A stretch of 64,000 bases of DNA from Peristeroidobacter agariperforans (GCF_004138335.1 NZ_RYFW01000002.1:1345501-1409500); one strand, 5' to 3'. Counted from the stretch's first letter, positions 18,322 to 27,764 are shown. Notes: generated by a model from the letters alone, not told the origin. Numbers and translations are program-made.

Positions 18322-19595
18322 TCGATCACATCGCCAGTTTCGTGTTCGCCATCGCGTTTCTGGTCGTGGTGTGGCTGGTTGCGCGCTGGGATTCGAACCG
18401 ATGGCGTTGTCGATTGACGCCATTTGGGGTCGCGGCGATCCCGTTCGGGATTTTGTCGGCTCTTGCGGTGCCATTCGCGTCGCCGCTCGGCTTCGTCGAG
18501 ATGAATCCCGCCATCCTGCTGGTGTGGGGCGCGGGGCTGGCGAGCTTCGTCGCGGCAAGCCTGTTGGTGCGCAAATTCGCGCCGATCGATGCCGCTGCGC
18601 CGTTCACCTATCTGGATGCCAGCCATCTGGATGCAGCTGCGCCATTGGCACGCGTCATTGCAACGATCGCGGCGGCGGTCGCAAGCGTGAAGCTCTATAG
18701 CCTGCTGGGTGATTTCGGAGCCATTGCGCAACTCGCCGACGAGGAGTTTCAGGCCGAGTTCGGCGGCGGCATTGCGGGCCACGTGCAAGCATTGGCATAC
18801 CCGGCGGTAGCCGTGCTGGTTGCGCGAGGGCGCCGCGCGCAACGGCTGGATCTGATCTTCATTTCGCTCGGCATGCTGGGCGCGCTTCTGTATCAGGTGA
18901 AGTACACCGTTTTCATCCCGGTTGCCGCCGGCGTCATCCTGGCCGTCCAGCTCGGCAACATCAACCTTTCATTGCGCAACCTGAGCCTGTGGGCGCTGGC
19001 CGGTGTGGCGGGATTCATGGCGGTGTATATGCTCGGGTTCGCAGCACTGGACCCGGAGTCCTTGAGCAACGTTGAGATCTATGTGTCTTTGCTGCGCCAT
19101 CTGGTTGGCTATCTGCTGTCGGGAATACTTTCGTTCTCCGAGATCCTGCGCGGCGGTGCGCAGCAGTTTTTCGGCTCGGAAGACATCGTCCTGTTGCCAT
19201 TCCACAATCTCGCCGCGGCCATGTTCGGTGGTCAGATCGTTGGCAACGAGGAAGCGATCAAGATTACCGTGCTCATTTCCGATGAAGGCACGCGGGAAAA
19301 CGTCTTCACCTTGTTCGGTTCGCTGTATTTGAATCTCGGCCTGGCGGGCATGCTGGTTTATAGTTTCGTGCTTGCCGTGCTCGCCTATTCTCTCCTGGGA
19401 TACGCGCGCCGCTTCAGCAGTGCGTGGTTCGCCTGCGCGCCAGCGCTGATGCTCGCTTTCTTCGCCTTCGGCTGGTTTCATTCCTTCTTTTATCTGCTCA
19501 CGCCGGTGGAAGTGATGATCGCCGCCTTGCTGCTCGGGTGGCTGAGCGGCATTCGCATCGCGCGCAATCCAGGCGTCGCGCCTGTCGGGTCATGA
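18318..19595 (+). CDS. Wzy-like O-antigen/exopolysaccharide polymerase
   Basis: A 425-residue protein with about ten hydrophobic segments and a long loop in the second half (around residues 270-310), the usual picture for Wzy polymerases, which share little sequence. It starts with GTG in a GTGA overlap with the preceding glycosyltransferase. Position among Wzz, Wzx and glycosyltransferase genes makes a polymerase the best reading. The final gene position and the absence of any other candidate in the cluster support this. No catalytic motif can be named. Confidence 0.7.
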   Translation: MIDHIASFVFAIAFLVVVWLVARWDSNRWRCRLTPFGVAAIPFGILSALAVPFASPLGFVEMNPAILLVWGAGLASFVAASLLVRKFAPIDAAAPFTYLDASHLDAAAPLARVIATIAAAVASVKLYSLLGDFGAIAQLADEEFQAEFGGGIAGHVQALAYPAVAVLVARGRRAQRLDLIFISLGMLGALLYQVKYTVFIPVAAGVILAVQLGNINLSLRNLSLWALAGVAGFMAVYMLGFAALDPESLSNVEIYVSLLRHLVGYLLSGILSFSEILRGGAQQFFGSEDIVLLPFHNLAAAMFGGQIVGNEEAIKITVLISDEGTRENVFTLFGSLYLNLGLAGMLVYSFVLAVLAYSLLGYARRFSSAWFACAPALMLAFFAFGWFHSFFYLLTPVEVMIAALLLGWLSGIRIARNPGVAPVGS

Positions 19596-19610
19596 TTTGA
19601 TGGACATTGC

Positions 19611-20735
19611 ATGAGCTCTGCTTCCCGCCTCAAGCTGTTCTGGCTGTCGGACGCCAACACTGCGCACACCGAGCGCTGGGTGCGTGCGTTGGCGGCTCGC
19701 GGCCACGAAATATTGCTGTTTAGTTTTATTCGTCCGCATCGCGACGTGTTCGCTTCCATTCCCGGCGTGCGGCTGGAATCGGCAAATCTACCTAGCGATC
19801 TCGTCTATGCAACCGATGGCTCGCTCGGCAAGATTGCATACATGCGAGCGGTGCCGACGGTCCGCGCCCTCGCCAAGAAATTCGCACCCGATGTCTGTCA
19901 CACGCACTATGTGAGCAGCTACGGCATCGTCGGCATGCTCGCGGGCCTGCGGCCGCGGGTGGCTTCCATCTGGGGCTCGGATGTTTATACGACGCCATTT
20001 CGAAGCGTCGTTCACAGGCTGGCGATCCACAGTGTGCTGCGCACCGCCAACACCGTGCTGTCGACCAGCTGGGTGATGCGCGAGCAGGGCTTGCGGATCT
20101 GCCGGCGAGACATGCGGGTGGTGCCGTTCGGCATCGATATCAATCGTTTCGTGCCGCCAGCAACCTCGCGCGAGCCGGGCAGGCCAGTCGTGATCGGTAC
20201 GGTAAAGTCCCTGGAACCTAAGTACGGGATCGACGTTTTGATCGAGGCGTTCGCGATCGTACGTCAAGAATTCGGCAGCCTGAATCCGCAGCTGCTGATC
20301 GCTGGAGGAGGGACCCGACGGGCTGAATATGAAAGCCTGGTGGACCGCCTCGGACTGCGCGACACGGTGACATTCACCGGTTCCATCGAATATTCCAAGG
20401 TTCACGAGGTTCACCAGCAGCTGGATATCGCCGTGTTTCCGTCGGTGGAGGACAGCGAAAGCTTCGGAGTGTCGGTGATAGAGGCGCAAGCCTGCGCTCG
20501 GCCGGTCATCGTGAGCAGGGTGGGCGGCTTGCCGGAGGTCATCGGCGAGGGCCGGACGGGATTGGTCGTGCCGCCCAGGGACAAGGTGGCGCTGGCGCGC
20601 GCCATCGGCACCCTCCTGGAGGATCCGCAAAGGGCGCGCGCTTTGGGCGAAGCGGGTCGGGCGCACGTGTGCGCCACGTATGGTCTGGAGCACTCAACGG
20701 ATTTGCTCGAGGGAGAGTACAGGCAGCTCGTGTAG
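19611..20735 (+). CDS. Glycosyltransferase family 4
   Basis: A 374-residue GT-B enzyme. The N-terminal domain carries FWLSDANTAHTERWVRAL and the DVCHTHYVSSYGIVG loop. The C-terminal donor domain has GTVKSLEPKYGIDVLIEAF, ending with the E-x7-E region EDSESFGVSVIEAQACARPV and GGLPEVIGEGRTGLVVPP. The retaining mechanism follows from the family; donor and acceptor are unknown. It starts 15 bp after the Wzy-like gene. Confidence 0.88.
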   Translation: MSSASRLKLFWLSDANTAHTERWVRALAARGHEILLFSFIRPHRDVFASIPGVRLESANLPSDLVYATDGSLGKIAYMRAVPTVRALAKKFAPDVCHTHYVSSYGIVGMLAGLRPRVASIWGSDVYTTPFRSVVHRLAIHSVLRTANTVLSTSWVMREQGLRICRRDMRVVPFGIDINRFVPPATSREPGRPVVIGTVKSLEPKYGIDVLIEAFAIVRQEFGSLNPQLLIAGGGTRRAEYESLVDRLGLRDTVTFTGSIEYSKVHEVHQQLDIAVFPSVEDSESFGVSVIEAQACARPVIVSRVGGLPEVIGEGRTGLVVPPRDKVALARAIGTLLEDPQRARALGEAGRAHVCATYGLEHSTDLLEGEYRQLV

Positions 20736-20791
20736 GTCTCGGCACGGCCGGACCTCGCGAGCGAGGTAAGGCAGCAAAGAGGTGCGGGACT

Positions 20792-21631
20792 GTGGAGATT
20801 CAGGCTCTTCGCGCGAGGCTCGGCGAGATAGCGGGCATTCCGGATCGGCAGTGGCTCGACAGCCTGTCGGAGCGGAAGAAGAAAGAACTGGAATTCCATG
20901 ATCGCGACCGTGACCGCAAGCAGGTCGCGCAGCTCGACCAGGACACCTACGAGCGCTTCTACGGCAACCGGAAGTACTATCAGGCGACCGGACTGTCCAA
21001 GGCCCATGTGGATGGGTGGATCGCGAGCAATGCGCCCGGCAAGGTTTTCCTGGACTATGCCTGCGGTAACGGTGAGAACGCCCTGAAAGCGGCCCGTGCC
21101 GGCGCGTCGCTGTCGATCGGCATCGATATCAGTCGCGTCTCCGTAGTGAACGCAACCGAGGATGCGCGCAGCCAGGGCTTGTCGGCCAATACAGTGTTCG
21201 TGCAGGCCGACGCGGAGAATACGCAGCTGCCGGATTCCTCGGTGGACACCATTATCTGCAGCGGCATGCTGCACCACCTGGATCTGTCGTTCGCCTTTCC
21301 GGAGCTTCGGCGCATCCTGGCGCCGGGCGGCAAGATCCTGGCGGTCGAAGCCCTTGACTACAATCCGCTCATCAAGCTGTACCGCAAGCTCACTCCGGAC
21401 ATGCGCACCGAGTGGGAGAAGGCACACATCCTGGATTTGCGGGACTTGCAGTTCGCCGCGCGTTTTTTTGACGTGCGGGACATTCGTTTCTGGCATATTA
21501 GCAGCATCGCGGGCGCGCACCTGAGCTTCGCCTTGCCTGCACTGAACGCATTGGACAAGGTGCTCACCCACATTTGGGGCATCCGGCTGATGGCCTGGAT
21601 CTTCACGTTCGAGCTGCACAGCAAGAAGTAA
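20792..21631 (+). CDS. Class I SAM-dependent methyltransferase
   Basis: A 279-residue type-11/25 methyltransferase with motif I VFLDYACGNGENALKAARAG, SIGIDISRVSVVNATEDA and TIICSGMLHHLDLSFAFPELRRILAPGG. I use the GTG at 20792 (VEIQALRARL), preceded by AAAGAGG about 9 nt upstream, rather than an open frame that would run back into the preceding glycosyltransferase. A long N-terminal helical part (about 75 residues) may position a glycan acceptor. It is one of three methyltransferases in the cluster. Confidence 0.82.
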   Translation: MEIQALRARLGEIAGIPDRQWLDSLSERKKKELEFHDRDRDRKQVAQLDQDTYERFYGNRKYYQATGLSKAHVDGWIASNAPGKVFLDYACGNGENALKAARAGASLSIGIDISRVSVVNATEDARSQGLSANTVFVQADAENTQLPDSSVDTIICSGMLHHLDLSFAFPELRRILAPGGKILAVEALDYNPLIKLYRKLTPDMRTEWEKAHILDLRDLQFAARFFDVRDIRFWHISSIAGAHLSFALPALNALDKVLTHIWGIRLMAWIFTFELHSKK

Positions 21632-21671
21632 CTCGGCATGGTCGCCGAAACAAACATTCATCGCAGGGTAG

Positions 21672-22922
21672 ATGTCTCTGAATATTTGGCTGATCACCGT
21701 CGGCGAGCCCTTGCCGCTGCCGGGACAGAGCGCGCGGCCGTGGCGCACCGGAATCCTGGCTCAGACGCTGGCGGCCCGCGGCCATCGCGTGACCTGGTGG
21801 ACTTCGACGGTGAATCATTTCACCAAGGAGTATTTCACCCAGTCGAACGAGTCGCTGCCGATCGCGCCCGATCTCGAGCTCCAATTCCTGCACGGCGATC
21901 TCTACCGCAAGAACATCTCATTCGCGCGCTTCCGTAACCATCGGCAGATCGCCGAAGCGTTTCGCGGCCTGGCGCGGGAGCGCCCGACGCCGGATCTGGT
22001 GTTGTGTTCGTTTCCGACCATCGAGTTGAGCTACGAGGCGGTGAGCTACTGCCGCGAGCGTTCAGTGCCGGTGTTGCTGGACATTCGCGACCTGTGGCCC
22101 GATGAGATCGAAGCGCGAGTGCCGCGCCCCTTCATTCCACTCCTACGGGTCGTGTTCGGGGCGATGTACCGCCAGACTCGAGAGGCTCTGCGCGGCGCCT
22201 CGGGGCTGGTCGCAATCTCCGAGCACTATCTGGCGTGGGGGCTGGGATGGGCCGAACGCCAGCGTAGTCCCGCAGACGCTGTGTTTACCCATGCATACCC
22301 ACCGCCGCCGCCCCCTGCCGCCGACGGGGAGAACGTTCGGATCCTGCAGCAGCTCGGTGTCGATCCCGACAAACGCATCGCCTGTTTCATCGGAACGTTC
22401 GTCGGCAGCATCGATCTGGCGACGGTAGTGAACGCCGCGAAGCTGCTTGCGGATCGCACCGATCTGCAATTCGTGCTGGCAGGTTCGGGAGAACAGGAAG
22501 CAAGCCTGCGTGCGCTGGCGCAGGGAGCCGACAACATCGTGTTCACCAGTTGGGTGAATCAACAGCAGCTGGCTGCGATCGCCTCGCGTGCCTGGGTCGG
22601 CCTGGGCGCCTACAAGAAAGGCGCGCTGATGAGCTTGACCAACAAGATTTTCGAGTACATGGCTTATGGCTTGCCGGTGGTGCTGTCGCTGCCCGGCGAG
22701 GCCCAGCGGCTGATCGAACAGGCGCGCTGTGGCGTGTTTTACGAGCCCGGCTCGGCCGAATCGTTGGCGCGGCAGCTCCGGCAGCTGCTCGATTCCCCGG
22801 CCGGCAGAGACGAGCTGGCAAGCAACGCCGCCCGCACCTTCCAGGAGCGCTATTCGTCGGTGACGGTGTACAAGGCGCTGGCCGCCCACCTCGAGCAGAT
22901 TGCCGCTCAGAAGCCCCTGTGA
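21672..22922 (+). CDS. Glycosyltransferase family 4, WbuB-like
   Basis: A 416-residue GT-B enzyme resembling WbuB/WcaI-type transferases: N-terminal IWLITVGEPLPL...RPWRTGILAQTLAARGHRV, a middle IRDLWPDEIEARVP, and the donor-domain segment SLTNKIFEYMAYGLPVVLS. A proline run (PPPPPP) near residue 210 sits in the inter-domain linker. The enzyme would add one sugar to the lipid-linked repeat. It is separated from neighbours by 40 and 103 bp rather than overlapping. Confidence 0.85.
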   Translation: MSLNIWLITVGEPLPLPGQSARPWRTGILAQTLAARGHRVTWWTSTVNHFTKEYFTQSNESLPIAPDLELQFLHGDLYRKNISFARFRNHRQIAEAFRGLARERPTPDLVLCSFPTIELSYEAVSYCRERSVPVLLDIRDLWPDEIEARVPRPFIPLLRVVFGAMYRQTREALRGASGLVAISEHYLAWGLGWAERQRSPADAVFTHAYPPPPPPAADGENVRILQQLGVDPDKRIACFIGTFVGSIDLATVVNAAKLLADRTDLQFVLAGSGEQEASLRALAQGADNIVFTSWVNQQQLAAIASRAWVGLGAYKKGALMSLTNKIFEYMAYGLPVVLSLPGEAQRLIEQARCGVFYEPGSAESLARQLRQLLDSPAGRDELASNAARTFQERYSSVTVYKALAAHLEQIAAQKPL

Positions 22923-23025
22923 GGGTGGGGCCGTACGCGAGCCCGCGCAGGGCGGCTCACTAGGCGATCACGTACACACGATGTAATATCCGCGTGTGTT
23001 TTAACCGCCGGGATGGACGAACCCA

Positions 23026-23805
23026 TTGAGTGAGACGAATAAGTTCAAGGAGGTAACCGAGCTCGCCGGGACTCAGATCAGTGAAGAACAATTGGAGCGA
23101 ATGTCTCACCGGTATCATTGGGCGGCGTTGTACTGCAGTGGCAAGGATGTGCTCGAGGCGGCCTGCGGTTCAGGCCCGGGTCTCGGAATTTTGAGCCGCG
23201 TCGCGGCCAGCCTCGAAGCAGGCGATTATTCTTCGGAAATTCTTCAACTGGCCCGCGACCACTACGCCGGGCGAGTCAACCTGAGCCAGTTCGATGCCCA
23301 GTCGTTGCCGTTCGCCGACGCCTCCAAGGACGTGATCATCTTGTTCGAGGCGATTTATTACGTGCCGGATGCCGCACGCTTTGTCAGTGAATGCCGGCGC
23401 GTGTTGAGGCCCAACGGCAAGGTGCTGGTGGCGACTGCCAATAAAGATTTGTCGGATTTCAATCCGAGCCCGTTCAGCTTTCAATACTATGGCGTGGCCG
23501 AGCTGACCCGGCTGTTCGATTCCCACGGCTTCAACGTCGAGAATTTTGGCTACTTGCCGGTAGGATCCGTGTCCTGGCGTCAGAAGCTCTTGCGTCCCAT
23601 CAAACGAATGGCGGTGGCGCTCCATCTGGTGCCGAAGACCATGGCCGGCAAGAAGCTGCTCAAGCGGCTGGTGTTCGGGCAGCTCGTGCCCATGCCTGCG
23701 GAGTTGCCGACGCGCAGCGATGCCATCGTCACGCCGGTGAGGTTGAGCAACGCTCCGGACGTCTCTCATAAAGTCATCTATTGCTGCGCGACGCTGCGCG
23801 GTTGA
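23026..23805 (+). CDS. Class I SAM-dependent methyltransferase
   Basis: A 259-residue type-11 methyltransferase. Motif I is DVLEAACGSGPGLGILSRVA, then LEAGDYSSEILQLAR, and DVIILFEAIYYVPDAARFVSECRRVLRPNG. The likely start is TTG 23026; the nearby ATG at 23013 is out of frame and the next in-frame ATG (23101) would remove part of the N-terminal helix. A basic C-terminal region (KLLRPIKRMAVAL) follows the fold. It precedes the DegT/E1 group by 49 bp. Confidence 0.8.
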   Translation: MSETNKFKEVTELAGTQISEEQLERMSHRYHWAALYCSGKDVLEAACGSGPGLGILSRVAASLEAGDYSSEILQLARDHYAGRVNLSQFDAQSLPFADASKDVIILFEAIYYVPDAARFVSECRRVLRPNGKVLVATANKDLSDFNPSPFSFQYYGVAELTRLFDSHGFNVENFGYLPVGSVSWRQKLLRPIKRMAVALHLVPKTMAGKKLLKRLVFGQLVPMPAELPTRSDAIVTPVRLSNAPDVSHKVIYCCATLRG

Positions 23806-23854
23806 AGCCGCTCTCGTCTCCAAGACATCCACATCAAGTTCAGGAATTTCCCGC

Positions 23855-24979
23855 ATGTCGGCCGAACGTAAAATACCGTTCTTCAATTATCAGGCGCTGT
23901 TCGCTTCCCAGGAACAGGAGCTCATGGGCGTGCTGCGCGATGTGATGAGCCGCGGCGCCTACATCCTGCAAAAAGATTTGTTGGATTTCGAAGCGAGCTT
24001 GCGCAGCTTCCTCAACGTCAAGCATGCCATCGGCATGGCGGATGGCACCAATGCGCTGAAGCTGGCGCTGTTGGCGGTCGGCGTCGGCCCCGGCGATGAG
24101 GTCATCGTGCCGGCGCACACCTATATCGCCAGCGCCGCGTCGATTCATTTCGTCGGCGCCAAGCCGGTGCTGTGCGAATGCGGTCCGGATCACATGATCG
24201 ACGTCGATTCGGCGCGTCGCGTGGTCACGTCGAAGACCAAGGCCATCATGCCGGTGCAGTTGAACGGCCGTACCTCGAACATGGATCGGGTGATGGAACT
24301 CGCGCGCGAGCGCGGCTTGCACGTGATCGAAGACGCTGCCCAGGCGCTCGGCTCGAAGTTCAAGGGACGCTTTGCCGGAACCTTCGGCGCAGCCGGAACT
24401 TTCAGCTTCTACCCGGCCAAGGTGCTGGGTTGTTTCGGCGACGGCGGTGGCCTGGTGACCAACGACGATGCGGTCGCCGAAAAGGTGATGCTGTTGCGAG
24501 ATCATGGTCGCAACGCCGATGGCGAAGTGGTCGCGTGGGGCACCAACTCCCGGCTGGATAACGTCCAGGCGGCGGTGCTGAACTTCAAGATGAAAACCTT
24601 CCTGCAGGATCTGGAGCGTCGGCGGGCGATAGCTGCCCAGTACGATGCCGGCCTGCGTGACGTGGCCGAGCTCGTGCTGCCGCCGCCTCCGAATGCCGAT
24701 GATGCTCACCACGACATCTTCCAAAACTACGAGATCGAGGCCGAGCGTCGCGATGCGCTGAAGGCGCACCTGGAAAGCAAGGGCATCCGCACCATCGTGC
24801 AGTTCGGTGGCAAGGCGGTGCACCAGTTCGCGGGCCTGGGTTTCGACGGCACCAAGCTGCCGTTCACAGAGCGTATGTACACTCGCCTGCTGCTGTTACC
24901 CATGAACGTTACTATCAGCGACGACGATGTGGCCTACGTGGTCCAGGCGATCCGCGCTTTCTACGGGCGCGGCAAATGA
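23855..24979 (+). CDS. DegT/DnrJ/EryC1 aminotransferase (nucleotide-sugar 3-aminotransferase type)
   Basis: A 374-residue PLP enzyme. K189 in FSFYPAKVLGCFGDGGG is the Schiff-base lysine, DEVIVPAHTYIASAASI and HVIEDAAQALGSKFKG are family segments, and GTNSRLDNVQAA is the substrate-side loop. It is clearly distinct from the WbpE-like gene at 2619 and closer to the FdtB/QdtB group that aminates 3-keto-6-deoxyhexoses; this assignment is tentative. Its stop overlaps the E1-alpha gene by 4 bp, so the aminotransferase and the thiamine enzyme are translationally linked and probably act in one pathway. Confidence 0.85.
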   Translation: MSAERKIPFFNYQALFASQEQELMGVLRDVMSRGAYILQKDLLDFEASLRSFLNVKHAIGMADGTNALKLALLAVGVGPGDEVIVPAHTYIASAASIHFVGAKPVLCECGPDHMIDVDSARRVVTSKTKAIMPVQLNGRTSNMDRVMELARERGLHVIEDAAQALGSKFKGRFAGTFGAAGTFSFYPAKVLGCFGDGGGLVTNDDAVAEKVMLLRDHGRNADGEVVAWGTNSRLDNVQAAVLNFKMKTFLQDLERRRAIAAQYDAGLRDVAELVLPPPPNADDAHHDIFQNYEIEAERRDALKAHLESKGIRTIVQFGGKAVHQFAGLGFDGTKLPFTERMYTRLLLLPMNVTISDDDVAYVVQAIRAFYGRGK

Positions 24980-26043
24980 CCGATGTTTCGGTAACACGCG
25001 CTTCTGATCTCGGCGGACTCGCCAATCCAGCGCGCCCGCTGAGTCCCATCGACGTCGGCGCGTACGACGATGCGACGCTGCGCCACTTTCTCACGCTGTT
25101 GTTTCGCATTCGCTTCGCCGAGGAAAAAGTCGGCGAGCTGGTGGAGCGTGGGCTGGCGAAGGCGCCGTGTCATCTCGGCATCGGGCAGGAAGCTGTCGCC
25201 GTGGGTGTCTCGGCGGCTTTGAACGCCCGGGATCGCGTGTTCGGCGGGCACCGCTCGCATTCGCACTACCTGGCGCTGGGCGGCGATGTCTACAAGCTGC
25301 TCGCCGAGGTGCTGGGCAAGCTCGATGGCACCTCGCGAGGCATGGGCGGATCGATGCACTTGTACGGACGTGAGCTTGGCTTCTACGGCAGCGTGCCGCT
25401 GGTGGGCGCCACGATTCCGCTTGCCGTCGGCGCCGGCATTGCCGCGCAGATGGAAGGACAGGGCGCGGTCGGTGTCTGCTACTTCGGCGACGGCGCGACC
25501 GAGGAGGGCGTGTTCCACGAGTCGATGAATCTGGCCTCGGCGATGCGCCTGCCGGTGTTGTTCGTGTGTGAGAACAATCTGTTCTCCAGTCATCTGGATA
25601 TCAATCTTCGTCAGCCGAGCGATCGTATCGGCCGTTATGGCGACGCTCACGTCGTCAACACGCGCAGCGTGGACGGGAACGACACGGTCGCGGTCGCCAA
25701 GGCCGCGAACGAACTGGTCACGCATGCGCGCAACGGCGGCGGTCCGGGATTGCTCGAGGCGGTGACCTTCCGTCATCGCGGTCACGTCGGTCCGAAGGAA
25801 GATATCGATGTCGGCGTGCGTCGTCGTCAATCGGATATCGATGCCTGGAAACGAGTGGATCCCATTCCACGCCTGATCAGCGCTCTGCGCGATGCCAACC
25901 GCATGACGGCGGGCGAGATTGCGCAGCTGGAGCAATCGGTACGTAAAGAAATTGACGAGGCGGCTACGCGTGCCGAAGCGGCGGCGTATCCCGAAGAGCG
26001 CGCTCTGCTCGATCTCGTTTACATCGGGGGCGCGAGCAAATGA
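24976..26043 (+). CDS. Thiamine-diphosphate-dependent 2-oxoacid dehydrogenase E1, alpha subunit-like
   Basis: A 355-residue protein of the PDH/BCKDH/acetoin dehydrogenase E1-alpha family. The ThDP motif is GDGATEEGVFHESMNLASAM followed by CENN, the classical GDG-x(about 30)-N pattern. The upstream GGHRSHSHYLALGGD and GMGGSMHLYGRELGFYGSVP match the family active-site loops. It overlaps both the aminotransferase gene and the E1-beta gene by 4 bp. No E2 acyltransferase or E3 lipoamide dehydrogenase is nearby, so it is unlikely to form a normal oxidative complex. Transfer of a decarboxylated two-carbon unit onto a sugar intermediate is a possibility, not shown. Confidence 0.85.
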   Translation: MTDVSVTRASDLGGLANPARPLSPIDVGAYDDATLRHFLTLLFRIRFAEEKVGELVERGLAKAPCHLGIGQEAVAVGVSAALNARDRVFGGHRSHSHYLALGGDVYKLLAEVLGKLDGTSRGMGGSMHLYGRELGFYGSVPLVGATIPLAVGAGIAAQMEGQGAVGVCYFGDGATEEGVFHESMNLASAMRLPVLFVCENNLFSSHLDINLRQPSDRIGRYGDAHVVNTRSVDGNDTVAVAKAANELVTHARNGGGPGLLEAVTFRHRGHVGPKEDIDVGVRRRQSDIDAWKRVDPIPRLISALRDANRMTAGEIAQLEQSVRKEIDEAATRAEAAAYPEERALLDLVYIGGASK

Positions 26044-27026
26044 CAGTGCGTGCAACGTATGGAGAGGCCATACGGCTCGGCTTCGAATATCTGATGGAAC
26101 GATATTCGAATGTGTTCTGCATCGGCCAGGGATTGTGGAGCCCATGGTACGTCGGCAACTCGATGACCGATCTGGATCACAAGTTCGGTCGTCATCGCGT
26201 CATCGACACTCCGGTCTCCGAGCTGGCCTGCACGGGCGCAGCTGTCGGTGCGTCGTTGTGCGGCTATCGCGCAATCGTCATCCATCCGCGTATGGATTTC
26301 ATGGTGCTCGCGGCCGATCCAATCATCAACCAGGCGGCCAAGTGGTCGCACATGCTGGGCGGCCAGGCGGCGCCCGCTGTCACCGTCCGCGCCATCATCA
26401 ATCGCGGTGGCGAACAGGGTGCGCAGCATTCGCAGGCGCTGCATTCCTGGTTTGCACACATTCCGGGACTGCGCGTGGTGATGCCGGCTACCGTGCAGGA
26501 CGCTCGCGATCTGCTCATCTCTGCAGTGCTGTGTGACGATCCGGTGATGTATATCGACGATCGCTGGCTGTATGACCTGTCCGAAGATCTGCCTGATGTC
26601 GTCGAACGTGATCTGCGCAGCGAGAAGCCGCGCGTGCTCCGCTCCGGCAAGGACGTGACGCTGGTCGGTTCCAGCTATTCGACCTTGCTCTGTCAGCAGG
26701 CCGCCGTCGAACTGGAGAAGCAGGGCATCGATGCCGAAGTCATCGACCTGCGCGTGTTGAATCCGCTCGACACCACGTCGGTCGTCGAATCGGTTGCCAA
26801 GACCGGCCGCCTGGTGGCGGTGGACGGCGGATGGCGGACCGCCGGCCTGGCGGGCGAAGTCATCGCGCGCGTCAGCGAATCGCTCGGCCGGTTCAAGTCG
26901 CGACCGATCCGCGTGACCTTGCCGGATGCCCCGGCGCCCACCAGCAAGCCGCTCGAAGCGATCTACTACCCGGACAGTCAGCGTGTGATCGAAGCGGTTC
27001 AAGAGACTCTTGCCGTCGCCCGATAG
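26040..27026 (+). CDS. Thiamine-diphosphate-dependent E1, beta subunit-like
   Basis: A 328-residue transketolase-pyrimidine-binding plus C-terminal domain protein, the partner of the preceding alpha subunit. It starts TVRATYGEAIRLGFEYLMER, has VIDTPVSELACTGAAVGASLCGYRAIV, and ends with the transketolase C-domain (VTLVGSSYSTLLCQQAAVEL; VDGGWRTAGLAGEVIA). Many E1-beta proteins have a family-typical E near the start; here IGQGLWSPW replaces the usual GEDVG-type loop, so the active site is divergent. It overlaps E1-alpha (ATGA) and ends 9 bp before the priming transferase. Confidence 0.82.
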   Translation: MTVRATYGEAIRLGFEYLMERYSNVFCIGQGLWSPWYVGNSMTDLDHKFGRHRVIDTPVSELACTGAAVGASLCGYRAIVIHPRMDFMVLAADPIINQAAKWSHMLGGQAAPAVTVRAIINRGGEQGAQHSQALHSWFAHIPGLRVVMPATVQDARDLLISAVLCDDPVMYIDDRWLYDLSEDLPDVVERDLRSEKPRVLRSGKDVTLVGSSYSTLLCQQAAVELEKQGIDAEVIDLRVLNPLDTTSVVESVAKTGRLVAVDGGWRTAGLAGEVIARVSESLGRFKSRPIRVTLPDAPAPTSKPLEAIYYPDSQRVIEAVQETLAVAR

Positions 27027-27035
27027 AGTGCAGTA

Positions 27036-27764
27036 ATGAAGAGATTGCTGGATATCCTGTTGTCCCTGGTCGGCCTGGTCCTGGCCTCGCCAGTGCTGCT
27101 GCCGGTCATGTTCCTGATCTGGTGGCAGGACAAACATTCGCCGTTCTACGTCGCGCCACGCGTCGGCATGGGCGAGCGGCCGTTCCGGATGGTGAAGCTG
27201 CGCTCGATGATCATCAACGCCGACAAGTCCGGCGTCGATTCCACCTCCTCGAGCGACCGACGCATCACGCCGGTCGGACAGTTCGTGCGTCGTTACAAGC
27301 TCGACGAGCTGACGCAGTTGTGGAACGTGCTCAAGGGCGATATGAGCCTGGTCGGGCCGCGTCCCAACGTCGAGCGCGAGACGCGCATGTACACGCCGAT
27401 GGAAAAGAAACTGCTGGGCGTGCGGCCGGGCATCACCGACTACGCCTCGATCGTGTTCTCGGACGAGGGCGAGATCCTGCGGGACAAGGCCGATCCCGAT
27501 ATCGCCTACAACCAGCTGATTCGTCCTTACAAAGGGGTGCTCGGGCTGTTCTACATCGAGCACTCGTCCTGGTTGCTGGATCTGAAACTGATCTATCTGA
27601 CCGCAATCGCCGTGTTCTCGCGCGACAACGCGCTGCGCGGCGTGGTGCGGGATCTGCAGCGACGAGGCGCGCCGCCGGAAGTTCTGGCGGTCGCCGCCCG
27701 GGTCGCACCGCTGGTGCCGGCGCCTCCGCCGGGAGCGACGCAGATCGTGACCGAACGCTACTGA
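27036..27764 (+). CDS. Initiating sugar (phosphoglycosyl) transferase
   Basis: A 242-residue monotopic phosphoglycosyl transferase of the bacterial sugar transferase family (PglC/WcaJ C-terminal type). It would transfer a sugar-1-phosphate to undecaprenyl phosphate and start the repeat unit. The N-terminal re-entrant helix is KRLLDILLSLVGLVLASPVLLPVM. The catalytic and substrate motifs include FRMVKLRSM, YKLDELTQLWNVLKGDMSLVGPRP, and GVRPGITDYASI. It lacks the extra N-terminal TM domain of WbaP, so it is the minimal form. A proline-rich C-terminal tail is present. Confidence 0.9.
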   Translation: MKRLLDILLSLVGLVLASPVLLPVMFLIWWQDKHSPFYVAPRVGMGERPFRMVKLRSMIINADKSGVDSTSSSDRRITPVGQFVRRYKLDELTQLWNVLKGDMSLVGPRPNVERETRMYTPMEKKLLGVRPGITDYASIVFSDEGEILRDKADPDIAYNQLIRPYKGVLGLFYIEHSSWLLDLKLIYLTAIAVFSRDNALRGVVRDLQRRGAPPEVLAVAARVAPLVPAPPPGATQIVTERY

